Counted from the stretch's first letter, positions 18,358-28,466 are shown. The stretch: DNA of 64,000 nucleotides from Acetobacterium woodii (GCA_016213825.1 JACQZP010000026.1:62001-126000), one strand, 5' to 3'. A program made the numbers and translations. Notes: generated by a model not told the origin, from the sequence alone.

Positions 18358-21300
18358 TCAGTATTTGTCTATTTCCATATCATCTAATAGAATACGGGGT
18401 TCGTTGGGCAATTCTATAACAGGGGTTTCCGATTTTGAATCAATGGCGGTTTTGAAGGCAGTTTGAGTAGTGTCTTTGACTTTAAATGCACCAACCATTT
18501 CTTTAAGCATTTCCGCTTGACCGGAGAGTTCTTCACTGGCGGCGGCACTTTCTTCGGCGGTAGCGGAATTTGTCTGAACGACCTGAGAGACCTGTTCAAT
18601 GCCCTTGGTAATTTGAGCGATTTCTGAGGCTTGTTCGTTGGAGGCCTGAGCAATGTCGCCAACCAGACCAGTAACTTTCTCAATCTCATTAAGAATTTCT
18701 TCGAGACTGATTGCCGTTTCATCGGCGATTTTCGTGCCCAGGTTGACCTTATCAATGGAGCCTTCAATGAGACCGGTGGTTTCCTTAGCGGCCTCGGCGC
18801 TTCGGGCGGCCAAATTGCGTACTTCTTCGGCGACTATTGCGAAGCCTTTACCGTGCTGGCCAGCACGGGCAGCTTCAACTGCGGCATTCAGTGCCAGAAT
18901 ATTAGTTTGGAAGGCAATGTCATCAATAACCTTGATGATCTTGGAAATGTCGTGGGATGACAAGTTGATATCGCCCATAGCGGCGATCATTTTGGTCATT
19001 TGAGTATTACCGACTTCTGCATTTGATCGAACTTCAATGGCCCGTTCATTGGCTTCATTGGCTCGCATGGCGTTTTTATTGGTTTCACCAGCAACCTCTT
19101 CAATGGAGGCGGTTAATTCCTGGATCGCGCTGGCCTGTTCGGTGGTGCCCTGAGCCAGCGCCTGTCCACCGTCAGAAATCTGTTTAGCGCCGACTTCAAC
19201 TTGTCCGGCAGCTACATCAATATCAGTCATCGTCGTGCTGAGATTAGTATTGATGTCATTAAGGGCGGTTTTGATCGCCTGGAAGTCACCCAGATAATCG
19301 CTAGTGATTTCCTGATTCAAATTGCCTTGACCCATTTCTTCCAGAGTACTGGTTATTTCACCAACATATTGGCTTAGGAAGTTAATGGTTCGATTTAATG
19401 CTTCTTTAATCTGAGCATGATCACCGCGGTAGTCACCTTCCATTTTGGTGTGAAGATTACCCTGAGACAACTGGGTCAGGGTCACAGAGGCTTCTTCAAT
19501 GGGGGCGATGACCGCATCTAGGGTTTGATTAAAACCAGCGACAATCTTTCCATATTCACCAGGGAATCCGGAGACATCGCCGCGATTGCTCAAATTACCT
19601 TCAATGGCAATACGGGCCATTTTTTCGGTTTCATTTACCAGATTAATAATATTCTGAATCATTGCCACCAGGGCGGGAATCAAGGTGTCATTATCGCTAC
19701 GTTGCCCGATTTTAGAAAGGATTTCCAGGTCGCACATATCACCATTGGCGATATTGGTTGAAATTTCAACAATCCGGGTTAATCGGGTATGGACGTCATT
19801 GATGGAGTGGCCGATTTCAGCGTAAATGCCCAGATAATTAGTTGGCATTTTTTCTGAATAATCATTGAGACTCATTTTACCAAGGACACGGTTACTTTCT
19901 TCCAGAGCACCCAAGCCGTCAATACAGGCATTGATATTATTTTTCAAGGTGTTGAAATCACCGTTATAGGTGTCGGTAATTTTTTCAGGGATTTGCCCCT
20001 TGCCAATGCGGTCTACATAATCGGCGGCTACATTAAGGGGACCAACCACGGCGTCAAGCGTATCATTCACACCGACAACAATATCTTTAAATCCGCCTTT
20101 GAATGATTCAATGTCTCCTCGGGTGGAAAGCTGTCCGGCTACACCGGCATGGGCCAGCATGGTTGCTTCAGCAATTAAGCCTCGAATCGATTCAATGGTC
20201 TTTTTGAGGGCCGGTTTAATCTCATCCTGATCATCGTTGATGGCAATGTCTGCAGACACGTCGCCGTCGGAAATCTGGTTCATAACCGCGATCACCTCAA
20301 CTTGCAGATTATCGGCAAAATTGTCCATTGCCATCGCCATTTCGCCAATTTCATCATTGGTTTCCATATGAAGGCGAGCGCTTAAATGACCAAGGCCCAT
20401 TTCTCTAATCATATATTTGATTTTTTTAATGGGGTCAGTAATGCGTTTAGCAATGAAATAGCAGAAAATAATGCTGATGACCAAAACAACAATGGAAATG
20501 AGCACACTGTTTAAAATGGCACCAGGCAGGGCTGACAGAACTTCGTCAGAGTCGATGGCAAGAACCACAGTCCAATCCATGCCCTCAATTTTTGAAAAGC
20601 CCATGTAGTATTTATTATTGTCCAGCGTATAGGTAGTTGTTCCAGAATCTTTTTCCAAAGCTGATCCCATGGCGGTACCAAGTTCTTTATAATTGGCATC
20701 TGTTTGGGCCAGCATGATGGGGTTCATCTGCTTAACAACATTATCCCGCTCAGGATGAGAAATATCCGCCCCGGTCGAATCCACAATATAGGTATAGCCG
20801 GTTTCACCGAAATTCATATTGTCAGTAATGTCATTTAAGAACCAGGCATTGGCTACCGCCACCAGAACCCCGGTGATGGTTCCATTTTCATAAATGGGCA
20901 CCGAATAGGCCATGATCAAAGCACCATTGTCGTCGGGATTCACGCTGATAACCGGATTCATGGTGCCCCGTTCACCGGCGGCTGAGGCATGAAAATAATC
21001 CCGCTTCGTAATATCCACAATCTGACCCCGATCACCATAGCTGTCGGACAGGTAAAGGTTTCCACTAAGATCGGCAACTCCGATACGAATGAAACGATTA
21101 GAACTGCTGACGTCGTTTTTCAGGATCATCATTTTTTCATTCATGGGCACCGTGCTGGCGAAAATCTTATCCCGGGAGGCGATCCCTTCAAGATAAACGT
21201 AATTCTGTTCGTTGCGGCTGCTGATGATCGTTGCTGAATTTTGGGCCTGCTTTTCCAACGATTTCTCAGCTTCAGTCACCACGGCATTGGTTAATGAATT

Positions 21301-21384
21301 GATGGAAACAAAGGTAAAGATTGCACAAACAATCAGAATCAGTCCCGAAAAATAGACCATCAGTTTTGTTCGAATGCTTTTCAT
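18358..21384 (-). CDS. Methyl-accepting chemotaxis protein (dCache type)
   Basis: About 1008 residues from the ATG at 21384, which has AAGGGG eight bases upstream; an in-frame GTG nine bases earlier would overlap the RBS. A first helix (about 9-31), a dCache_1 sensor (35-285, with RDYFHASAAGERG and GMDWTVVLAIDSDE), a second helix (about 290-315), HAMP, several repeated HAMP-like modules (with EATMLAHAGVAGQLSTRGD and later RIAIEGNLSNRGD) and the signalling hairpin follow. It ends in ILLDDMEIDKY after a variable linker, nearly the same tail as the neighbouring MCP. dCache domains usually bind small organic ligands such as amino or carboxylic acids; the ligand here is unknown. Confidence 0.95.
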   Translation of the reverse strand: MKSIRTKLMVYFSGLILIVCAIFTFVSINSLTNAVVTEAEKSLEKQAQNSATIISSRNEQNYVYLEGIASRDKIFASTVPMNEKMMILKNDVSSSNRFIRIGVADLSGNLYLSDSYGDRGQIVDITKRDYFHASAAGERGTMNPVISVNPDDNGALIMAYSVPIYENGTITGVLVAVANAWFLNDITDNMNFGETGYTYIVDSTGADISHPERDNVVKQMNPIMLAQTDANYKELGTAMGSALEKDSGTTTYTLDNNKYYMGFSKIEGMDWTVVLAIDSDEVLSALPGAILNSVLISIVVLVISIIFCYFIAKRITDPIKKIKYMIREMGLGHLSARLHMETNDEIGEMAMAMDNFADNLQVEVIAVMNQISDGDVSADIAINDDQDEIKPALKKTIESIRGLIAEATMLAHAGVAGQLSTRGDIESFKGGFKDIVVGVNDTLDAVVGPLNVAADYVDRIGKGQIPEKITDTYNGDFNTLKNNINACIDGLGALEESNRVLGKMSLNDYSEKMPTNYLGIYAEIGHSINDVHTRLTRIVEISTNIANGDMCDLEILSKIGQRSDNDTLIPALVAMIQNIINLVNETEKMARIAIEGNLSNRGDVSGFPGEYGKIVAGFNQTLDAVIAPIEEASVTLTQLSQGNLHTKMEGDYRGDHAQIKEALNRTINFLSQYVGEITSTLEEMGQGNLNQEITSDYLGDFQAIKTALNDINTNLSTTMTDIDVAAGQVEVGAKQISDGGQALAQGTTEQASAIQELTASIEEVAGETNKNAMRANEANERAIEVRSNAEVGNTQMTKMIAAMGDINLSSHDISKIIKVIDDIAFQTNILALNAAVEAARAGQHGKGFAIVAEEVRNLAARSAEAAKETTGLIEGSIDKVNLGTKIADETAISLEEILNEIEKVTGLVGDIAQASNEQASEIAQITKGIEQVSQVVQTNSATAEESAAASEELSGQAEMLKEMVGAFKVKDTTQTAFKTAIDSKSETPVIELPNEPRILLDDMEIDKY

Positions 21385-21835
21385 ATTGACCACCCCTTTT
21401 GTGAATAATTATTTTCGTCTGGATTAAATTGAGATACTGGCTTTTTATTCATTTAAAAACTCCCTTTTGGCAACAAGATGCATTTTGCGTCCTTTGATTA
21501 ACTGCGAATCCTGTCATTTTAAAATATCTTCAAAAGAGAGATTCTTTAAGCTTGTATACCCATAATTATTTTTTTCATGCGCTTTTTAATTAAACAATCC
21601 ATACGAATCAATAAAAGAATTGAAATCAGTGAAATAGATCTAGCTTCATGGAAATTAAGTGGTAATAATTTACGCTTAATACAAAAAAGAAATAGACTTA
21701 TTTTCTCTGATTTGTTAAGATGAACATACAGAAAAAAGGCGATTTGAGAAGAATCCGGCGATGGTCGGAAACGGTCAATCGGCTCAGGCATTTCAAATGC
21801 CCTGAATTAAAAAAAAACAATAGCAGGAGGAAAAA
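21385..21835. other. Intergenic region between the MCP and pspA
   Basis: No convincing ORF. AT-rich; it should contain the divergent promoters of the MCP and pspA. AGGAGG just before 21836 is the pspA RBS. Confidence 0.5.
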
Positions 21836-22504
21836 ATGGCAATTTTTGAACGTCTCAGTGACTTGTTAAAGGCGAATGTAAACGACATGTTGGATAAGGC
21901 TGAAGATCCGGAAAAAATGGTAAAACAGATTATTATTGACATGGAAGCACAGGTTAACAGTGCAACCCAGGCATTGGGTGCCGCCATGGGCAGCGAAAAA
22001 CAGGCTTTAAAACAATTGGAATCCGCAAAAGCAGCTTCAGCCGACTGGACTAACAAAGCTAAAGTCGCATTAACGGCTGGTAATGAAGAGCTGGCTAAAA
22101 AAGCATTAGAGCAGAAAACAAGCGTGGATGGCGATTTAGTTCAATTCCAGGCCGCTTATGATTCCATGAGTATGCAAGTTGGCCAATTGAAAGATCAGGT
22201 GCGTCAATTAAAATCCAAGCTAGAAGAAGCCCGAATGAAACAGAACATGCTGATCGCTCGTTCTAAAATGGCTGACGCTCAAAAAAGTGTCAGCACCTCT
22301 TTAAACAGTACGGACAGTACTAGTGCCTTTACTAAACTGGACAAGATGGAACAGAAAGTTAATGCTAAAGAAGCCGAAGCTCAGGCATTTACTGAAATGG
22401 CCAGCGAAAGTAACAGTGTGGCTGACGAATTTGAAGCGCTGGAAAAAAATGCGGCCGTTGATGACGAATTGGCTAAGCTTAAAGCAGAGATGGGAATAAG
22501 CTAA
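21836..22504 (+). CDS. pspA: PspA/IM30 family membrane-stress protein
   Basis: 222 residues of nearly continuous coiled coil, starting with the characteristic amphipathic helix MAIFERLSDLLKANVNDMLDKAEDP, given here in part, followed by PEKMVKQIIIDMEAQV. PspA/Vipp1 proteins assemble on the inner face of the membrane, protecting it when the proton gradient is threatened. The heptad-rich middle (LKDQVRQLKSKLEEAR) and a short C-terminal helix (DDELAKLKAEMGIS) fit the family. The next gene starts four bases after the stop, so the two form an operon. No PspF or LiaR-type regulator is adjacent. Confidence 0.93.
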   Translation: MAIFERLSDLLKANVNDMLDKAEDPEKMVKQIIIDMEAQVNSATQALGAAMGSEKQALKQLESAKAASADWTNKAKVALTAGNEELAKKALEQKTSVDGDLVQFQAAYDSMSMQVGQLKDQVRQLKSKLEEARMKQNMLIARSKMADAQKSVSTSLNSTDSTSAFTKLDKMEQKVNAKEAEAQAFTEMASESNSVADEFEALEKNAAVDDELAKLKAEMGIS

Positions 22505-22508
22505 AACC

Positions 22509-23297
22509 ATGGCATTTATAATTGGAATACTGATTATGGTTGCAGGGATTTGCTACGCTGTTTATATGTTTCGCAAAAACACAAACAAGGTACAGGAAAT
22601 CCAGTTTCAGCAGACCACCTGCATTAAAGATGTCTTGGACATTGTTGGTGATTTATCCAGTTTGGATGAGAATTACCGGCATTACAGTGAGGTGAAGGGT
22701 CACCTTCGCAGTGTTTCTGGCGATGTGGAGGCACCGTTTTCCCAACGTCCAGTGGCCTATTATGAAAATGAAGTTTTTTCAGTTCATGAAGAAACCCGAA
22801 CGGAACGGGATGACAAGGGCAATACCCGAACGGTTACGGATAAGGTGGAAACCTCTTTATCCAGCGAAAAAAGTCCGGTGGAAGTCTATCTTACTGACAG
22901 CAGCTCAGACGAAAAAGTCTATATCGATATGGCCAGTTTTGGTAGCGATGTGGATTTAATGCCCGGTTGCAATCGGATGGAATCGGAAGATTCTGACTGG
23001 GTCAGAGATAATTTCAATTTTAGTTTTTCTAAAAATAGAGGCTCGCGTTTTTTGGGCTATCGCTTTTTTGAAGAAATTCTGCCAGAGGATCAGCCCATGT
23101 ATATTCTGGGGGAAATCCATAAGCGGGGAAACCGACTTTATGTGGGACGATCGGTTACAACCAAAAAACCATCCCATGTGACTTATAAATCAGAAGATGA
23201 GTTATTGGATGACATTAAAAATGAAAAACTGATGGCCATTGGTATTGGTATCGCCAGTATCATTGGTGGAATTGTAGTGATGTTTTTGTTTTCCTAG
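22509..23297 (+). CDS. Membrane protein with GIDE (MULAN-like) domain
   Basis: 262 residues with one transmembrane helix at each end (about 3-20 and 241-260). The region between resembles the GIDE domain of the eukaryotic mitochondrial E3 ligase MULAN: EVKGHLRSVSGDVEAPFSQRPVAYY-type entry (only part quoted), then a strand-rich section and PMYILGEIHKRGNRLYVG. There is no RING finger, as in other bacterial GIDE proteins. Location directly behind pspA suggests a partner in envelope-stress response. The molecular role is not known. Confidence 0.8.
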   Translation: MAFIIGILIMVAGICYAVYMFRKNTNKVQEIQFQQTTCIKDVLDIVGDLSSLDENYRHYSEVKGHLRSVSGDVEAPFSQRPVAYYENEVFSVHEETRTERDDKGNTRTVTDKVETSLSSEKSPVEVYLTDSSSDEKVYIDMASFGSDVDLMPGCNRMESEDSDWVRDNFNFSFSKNRGSRFLGYRFFEEILPEDQPMYILGEIHKRGNRLYVGRSVTTKKPSHVTYKSEDELLDDIKNEKLMAIGIGIASIIGGIVVMFLFS

Positions 23298-23330
23298 ACC
23301 GAATCGGTTCAGGAATCGAAAAATAAAAAG

Positions 23331-23367
23331 AGAAGACCTCGATAATCCTAGATTATCGGGGTCTTCT
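23331..23367 (-). terminator. Bidirectional terminator between GIDE and ybaK-type genes
   Basis: AGAAGACCTCGATAATC / GATTATCGGGGTCTTCT. The T-run (from AAAATAAAAAG on the plus strand) serves the minus-strand gene. Confidence 0.85.
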
Positions 23368-23389
23368 GCACAAAAAGATATAAATCAAT

Positions 23390-23869
23390 TTAAGCTTGTA
23401 GCTGCCAGTTTTTACATACATCAAACCAGGCGATGCTGTTTGAGTATTTTTCGAGCTCATCAATGGTCAGCTCAATGGCGCTGTTGCTGCTGCCACAGGC
23501 CGGAAAAACAGTTTCGAAGCGGCGGAGGGAATGGTCTAAATAGACATCCACATCGTCATTGATGGCAAAGGGGCAAACACCGCCAACGCCATGACCAACA
23601 AAGCGATCCACTTCTTCGGGAGAAAGCATTTTAGCCTTGGTTTTAAAATGAGTCTTGAATTTGGCATTGTCAATTTTGGCATCGCCAGCGGTTACCACCA
23701 GCACACATTTTTCCTCTAATTTGAAGGACAAGGTTTTGGCGATTCGCTCTGGTGCACACCCTAAAGCCTGGGCGGCCAGTTCCACCGTTGCCGAAGAGGT
23801 TTCAAATTCCTGGATCCGTGAATCCAGATTCCATTGTTTAAAATAATCCCGTACTTTTTCAATTGCCAC
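23390..23869 (-). CDS. YbaK/ProX-type aminoacyl-tRNA deacylase
   Basis: 159 residues of the YbaK/EbsC editing-domain family, which hydrolyses mischarged tRNA (for example Cys-tRNA-Pro or Ala-tRNA-Pro). Seen: AAQALGCAPERIAKTLSFK with the conserved catalytic-site Lys, LVVTAGDAKID, and the GVGGVCPFAI loop. Closely resembles the COG2606 subgroup (YbaK/YwhH-like). Soluble. Monocistronic, ending in the shared terminator. The exact editing substrate cannot be told from sequence. Confidence 0.9.
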   Translation of the reverse strand: MAIEKVRDYFKQWNLDSRIQEFETSSATVELAAQALGCAPERIAKTLSFKLEEKCVLVVTAGDAKIDNAKFKTHFKTKAKMLSPEEVDRFVGHGVGGVCPFAINDDVDVYLDHSLRRFETVFPACGSSNSAIELTIDELEKYSNSIAWFDVCKNWQLQA

Positions 23870-23989
23870 TTTATTTAGCTCCTGTTCTAATGAAATTTAT
23901 TAAAAGAAATTAAGTTTTATTAATTTTATCATATTTTATTTTCAAGAACAAATAACATCTAAAGTTGCTAGATAAATAAGCTTTCGAAA

Positions 23990-24161
23990 CAAAAAAACAG
24001 CGATCCCGAATGGATGCGCTGCTTTTTTTATATTAGGAATGAAAAGAAAAAGGGGAGATGTTTATCTCTTGAATACATAATAAACGGCTAACCTTTAGCA
24101 AAACTTGAAATTCAGTAATTTTTAAGGAAAGTCGAAATTGCCGAGAACGCATTAATTTTTA
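23990..24161. repeat. Dispersed intergenic repeat, copy A (terminator hairpin plus about 125 bp)
   Basis: Starts with a hairpin (CAGCG..TCC / GGA..GCGCTG) flanked by A- and T-runs (23991-24029), then TATATTAGGAATGAAAAGAA and a further ~115 bp that align with copy B at 34804-34971, ending at a shared TAATTTTTAT. It lies between divergent genes, where a terminator is unexpected. Confidence 0.75.
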
Positions 24162-24167
24162 TATGGA

Positions 24168-24196
24168 TTGAAAAAAATGTGACTTGAGGGTATAAT
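24168..24196 (+). promoter_or_regulatory. Sigma-70 promoter of the subtilase gene
   Basis: TTGAAA (24168-24173), 17-bp spacer, TATAAT (24191-24196), about 130 bases before the chosen start. Confidence 0.75.
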
Positions 24197-24323
24197 TTAT
24201 AATAATCAAGAAGTTAAGAATGAGCAACATTAAGATCAATGGATTCAGCTTAAAAAAGAAACAGGAGCGATCCAAAAAAACAGTCGATTAAAAATGAACA
24301 GAAAGCACAAAGAGGTAATCGCT

Positions 24324-26318
24324 ATGAAATTTAAGAAGGCAATCGTCTTCCTGCTCGCAATGGTTTTAATTGGAAGCTCATGCCCCCTTGGGGTAATGGC
24401 TGAAGGTCAGTCTATGGTCATTCAAAGTTTAGATGAAGTGGCGGATCTTGATACCAATTCGAACATCAATGATCAGATTATTGTCATTTATAAAGATCAG
24501 GCCAATGTCGGAAATCTTTCTTTAACAACTCAGGAGGTTGTCGGGGGCGAAACCTTAAGTGATCAAGTGGATATTATCCAAGTTGCTGATTCCGCCAATA
24601 CCGATGCCCTAGTCACCAAACTATCAGAAAACCCCAATGTCCTGGTAGCTGAGAAAAATAGTTTTCTCCAAACTTCGGCGCTTCCCAATGACCCGGCGTT
24701 GTCGACCGCCTGGCAGTTTGAACGGGTTGGCGCTGATGAGACCTGGAACAAGGTCAATAATGCTCAAACCGTGGTGGTCGCGGTTATTGATACTGGCATG
24801 AACACCCAACATCCGGACCTCAAAGACAATGTCGTAACGGGCTATGATTTTGTTGAAGGAACCACCAATATGGTTGATTTATCGGGACACGGAACCTTGG
24901 TCTCAGGCTGTGTGGCGGCGGTTGCCAATAATGGCATTGGCATTGCCGGCATCGCTGGCGCCGCTAACATTAAGGTGGCACCCTACCGGGTTGGCGGTCT
25001 GTCTGATGGCGATAAAAATTTGGATGTGGGCTATATCTGCGCCGCCTTGTACGAAGCAGCCGGGCGGTCGGATGTAAAAGTCATTAATATGAGTTTTGGC
25101 GGATATATGGTTTCGGCGGCACTTCGGACAGCCGTGGAAAATGCGGCTGCAGCCGGAAAAGTAATTGTGGCGGCAGCTGGTAATGAAGGTGCCGATGCCA
25201 ATTACAGCGGAGAATTGGCGATTCCGGCGTCCTACAATAATGTTATTTCAGTTGGAGCAACGGATAACACCAATAAGATCGCTTACTTTTCTCAGCACAA
25301 CAGCCTGGTGGATTTATGTGCGCCTGGTATGAAGATCTATTCCACCAGCCATGATGGCACCTATGAAGTAACCTCTGGCACCTCGTTTTCCAGCCCGATC
25401 ACAGCCGGTGCCTGTGCCGTCCTGATGGCGGCAGATCCTAATATGACCAGCACTGAGGTGGAAACCCTGCTGGAAGAAACGGCACTGGATTTTGGGGCGA
25501 AAGGCCGGGATGATTACTATGGTTATGGGATGATCCAACTGGATGCTGCCCTGGCTAAAGTGACCCCAAGTACGCCGTTGAGTATTGACAGTTTTACAGT
25601 GGATAAAGCAACCGGTCAAACTGTGGGAACACTACTCACCTTGAGTGCCAACGCTAGTGGCGGAGAAGGAGATTATCAATACGGTTTTTACTATGATTTA
25701 AATGGAAAAACAACCACTATTCAGGATTACAGCAGTGCCAGCACCGCTACTTTTACCCCGACAGAAGCCGGTATTTATACCCTTTCGGCGCAAGTCCTGG
25801 ATGGAAAAGGTAATACCGTAAAAAAATCAATTGTCAACTATGTGGTCAAAGACAAGGCGACTCCCGCCATTGAATACCGCACCCATGTCCAAAATATCGG
25901 TTGGCAGAGTGTGGTGGCGGATGGAGCGATGAGCGGAACCGAAGGGAAATCCTTACGGTTGGAGGCCATCGAAATCAACACGAATACCCAAAACTATGAT
26001 CTTGGGGTGAAATACCGAACCCATGTCCAGAATATTGGCTGGCAGAATTATGTAGCGGATGGTACTTTAAGTGGTACTTCAGGTCAATCCTTGCGTCTGG
26101 AAGCCATTCAGATTGAACTTACCGGTACTGATGCCGATCTTTTTGATGTCTACTACCAGGTTCACGCTCAAAACGTGGGCTGGATGGGGTGGGCCAAGAA
26201 TGGCGAACAATCTGGAACCGCCGGTTTTGGCTATCGACTCGAAGGCATCCGGATTGAGATTGTTCCCAAAGGCAGTGCTGCTCCGGGTTCAACGGTAAAC
26301 CCATTTATTCAAAAATAA
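24324..26318 (+). CDS. Secreted subtilisin-like serine protease with three ChW repeats
   Basis: 664 residues from the ATG at 24324 (AAGAGG upstream); an ATG at 24294 would add ten charged residues before the signal peptide. Signal peptide 1-26, an inhibitor-I9-like propeptide (about 48-115), and an S8 catalytic domain with Asp156 (VIDTG), His189 (SGHGT), oxyanion Asn287 and Ser354 (SGTSFSSP), so it should be active. A PKD/Y_Y_Y-like domain (about 425-515) and three ChW repeats (Q-N-x-GW...G..SGT...S.RLEAI) follow. ChW repeats are thought to bind surface polymers. One of four ChW proteins in this window. Confidence 0.95.
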   Translation: MKFKKAIVFLLAMVLIGSSCPLGVMAEGQSMVIQSLDEVADLDTNSNINDQIIVIYKDQANVGNLSLTTQEVVGGETLSDQVDIIQVADSANTDALVTKLSENPNVLVAEKNSFLQTSALPNDPALSTAWQFERVGADETWNKVNNAQTVVVAVIDTGMNTQHPDLKDNVVTGYDFVEGTTNMVDLSGHGTLVSGCVAAVANNGIGIAGIAGAANIKVAPYRVGGLSDGDKNLDVGYICAALYEAAGRSDVKVINMSFGGYMVSAALRTAVENAAAAGKVIVAAAGNEGADANYSGELAIPASYNNVISVGATDNTNKIAYFSQHNSLVDLCAPGMKIYSTSHDGTYEVTSGTSFSSPITAGACAVLMAADPNMTSTEVETLLEETALDFGAKGRDDYYGYGMIQLDAALAKVTPSTPLSIDSFTVDKATGQTVGTLLTLSANASGGEGDYQYGFYYDLNGKTTTIQDYSSASTATFTPTEAGIYTLSAQVLDGKGNTVKKSIVNYVVKDKATPAIEYRTHVQNIGWQSVVADGAMSGTEGKSLRLEAIEINTNTQNYDLGVKYRTHVQNIGWQNYVADGTLSGTSGQSLRLEAIQIELTGTDADLFDVYYQVHAQNVGWMGWAKNGEQSGTAGFGYRLEGIRIEIVPKGSAAPGSTVNPFIQK

Positions 26319-26390
26319 AAATACCATTACAGATAGCGGTTGAATTGATTTGGTCATGGACCGAAGAAATGCACAGAAAAATTCTAAGAC

Positions 26391-26424
26391 AAAGCTTCTT
26401 CATTAATAGTGAGGAAGCTTTTTT
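26391..26424 (+). terminator. Terminator after the subtilase gene
   Basis: AAAGCTTCTTC / GAGGAAGCTTTT with T-run. The rest of 26319-26660 is AT-rich; a TATAAT (26571-26576) may serve the next gene but no good -35 is seen. Confidence 0.85.
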
Positions 26425-26660
26425 GCTTTATAAAGGTCGTAAACTTCTAGTAACAATGATTCAAATGGTTCACACGTTATCCGTTGAGGAATGGTCGAAA
26501 AGGTAGAAACCCTGTGAAAAGTTTGAAATCAGTATGGTCATGAATTACATTTATATTTGATTGGAAAGGGTATAATAGAAGTAAATAATCAATATAAATT
26601 TTATGCGATGCTTAGATAATCATCGCAAACACTTGATAAAATGGGAAGAAAGGAGTTATG

Positions 26661-28463
26661 ATGAAATTTATTGATAAAATCAGAGAAAAATTAAGTGGAC
26701 TGGTTGAGGCTTTATCCCGCTATCCGCTGACGGTTGCTTTTCTGGTGGCGGGAGCGGTGGTTAATGCCATGGCCATCCAGCAGGATGTTGATTATACCAA
26801 ATATTTATTAACCTTTTTGGTTGGGGCGTTTCTGGGATTTACCCTCCAGGCTGGCTGGGAGCGTTTTTTCGACAGAACATCCTACCGTTTGGCTGCGATG
26901 GGTTTGTGTGTGGCACTGACCCTGAGTTATTTTTTGATCGTCAGACAATATACCAGCACCAGTATGGAAACCTGGATTCGTACCTCCGTGGCGCTTTTTG
27001 CGTTGTTGATTGCTTATATCTGGGTTCCGGTAATTAAAAGTGAGATCAGCTTCAACCAAAGTTTTATGGCGACCTTTAAAGCCTTTTTTAATGCCTTGCT
27101 TTTTTCAGGGGTACTCTTTGGAGGCATTACGTTGATTATCACCGCCATTGATCTGCTGCTGTTTAGGGTATCGGATAAATCTTATTTGCATACCTTAAAC
27201 CTTGTGGGGATGCTGTTTGCTCCGATTTACTTTCTCTCACTGATTCCCATTTATCCCGGGGTATCAGACAAAAACCAAACGCCAGAGCAATTGAAACAGA
27301 ACCGGGAAAAGGTGGAACGATCCTGTCAGTGTCCGAAATTTCTGGAGGTACTCATTTCCTATATCGTGATTCCGCTGTTGGCGGTATATACGGTTATTTT
27401 GATTATTTATATCGCCGGAAATATCACCGGTGATTTCTGGACCGACAGTCGCCTGGAACCAATGCTGGTAAGCTTTGCCATTGCGGTTATTCTGATTTAT
27501 ATTCTAGCCAGCAGCCTGGAAAATAAAGTGGCTGAATGGTTTCGTAAAATCTTTCCCAAGGTGTTGGTTCCGATTGTTTTGTTTCAAATTGTTGCCTCGG
27601 TCATGGGGATTCAGGAAACCGGAGTGACCCACGGTCGCTATTATGTGATTATTTTTGGTATCTTTGCGGCGGTTTCCGGGATCCTGATGTGTCTTATACC
27701 GGTGCGAAAAAACGGGATCATCGCGGCATTGCTGATCGGTTTTTCGCTATTTTCGATCATTCCACCGGTAGATGCCTTTACGATCAGCCGTGCTAATCAA
27801 GTGGGACGACTCACCAACACACTGGTTGAAAACAAGATGCTGGAAAATGACATCGTTAGTCCCAGTGCAACAATATCTGAGGTGGATAAAAAGATCATTT
27901 CTGACTCTGTCAGTTACTTGGCCATGATGGAATACACCAAAGCGGTTCCCTTTCTGGGTGAAAAATTTGATATTTATGAGGATTTCTACACTACTTTCGG
28001 ATTTTATCGTTACGAGGAAAACCCCTACCGTCAGGATTCCATTTATCTGAATCTGGATCAGCAGTCCCCCATTGATATTTCTGGGTATGAGACTTTTGTT
28101 GTCGCAAATTTCTATGTTGAAGATATAAAACTGGATGCTGTGATTACTGAATTTGAACAAAACGGCAAAACATATCGGCTTTCAAGAGAAAAAGAAGCAG
28201 CCCCCGGATTACTGATACTTTCGGATGAAACCGGGACAGAGTTGATCCGGATTGATATGAAAGACGTTTTTAATCATTTTGATACGTCACAAGGAGGCGA
28301 TTACCAGATCAGTAAGGACTTTATGTCGGCGGATGAAGCAACCTTCACCCAGGAGAATGACAAGGCCATCATTTCCCTGGTAGCCATGTATCTGGCCATT
28401 GAAAAATCTGGATTAGAACCGCTGTACAATGGTGATTTTTATGTATTGGTTCACATTAAATAA
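26661..28463 (+). CDS. DUF4153 multi-pass membrane protein
   Basis: 600 residues. Around a dozen transmembrane helices occupy the first 370 residues; the last 230 are a hydrophilic, probably extracytoplasmic region (from about TISRANQVGRL). The order of helices and the segments FNQSFMATFKAFFNALLFSG and IPIYPGV are typical of DUF4153. Function is unknown for this family. Two consecutive ATGs exist; the second is chosen because AGGAG lies five bases before it rather than two. A single-gene unit with its own terminator. Confidence 0.88.
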   Translation: MKFIDKIREKLSGLVEALSRYPLTVAFLVAGAVVNAMAIQQDVDYTKYLLTFLVGAFLGFTLQAGWERFFDRTSYRLAAMGLCVALTLSYFLIVRQYTSTSMETWIRTSVALFALLIAYIWVPVIKSEISFNQSFMATFKAFFNALLFSGVLFGGITLIITAIDLLLFRVSDKSYLHTLNLVGMLFAPIYFLSLIPIYPGVSDKNQTPEQLKQNREKVERSCQCPKFLEVLISYIVIPLLAVYTVILIIYIAGNITGDFWTDSRLEPMLVSFAIAVILIYILASSLENKVAEWFRKIFPKVLVPIVLFQIVASVMGIQETGVTHGRYYVIIFGIFAAVSGILMCLIPVRKNGIIAALLIGFSLFSIIPPVDAFTISRANQVGRLTNTLVENKMLENDIVSPSATISEVDKKIISDSVSYLAMMEYTKAVPFLGEKFDIYEDFYTTFGFYRYEENPYRQDSIYLNLDQQSPIDISGYETFVVANFYVEDIKLDAVITEFEQNGKTYRLSREKEAAPGLLILSDETGTELIRIDMKDVFNHFDTSQGGDYQISKDFMSADEATFTQENDKAIISLVAMYLAIEKSGLEPLYNGDFYVLVHIK

Positions 28464-28466
28464 TCT

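Noticed and set aside
21546-21791. 81-codon minus-strand frame between the MCP and pspA
   Set aside because: No RBS, odd composition, and no recognisable domain; lies where promoters are expected.
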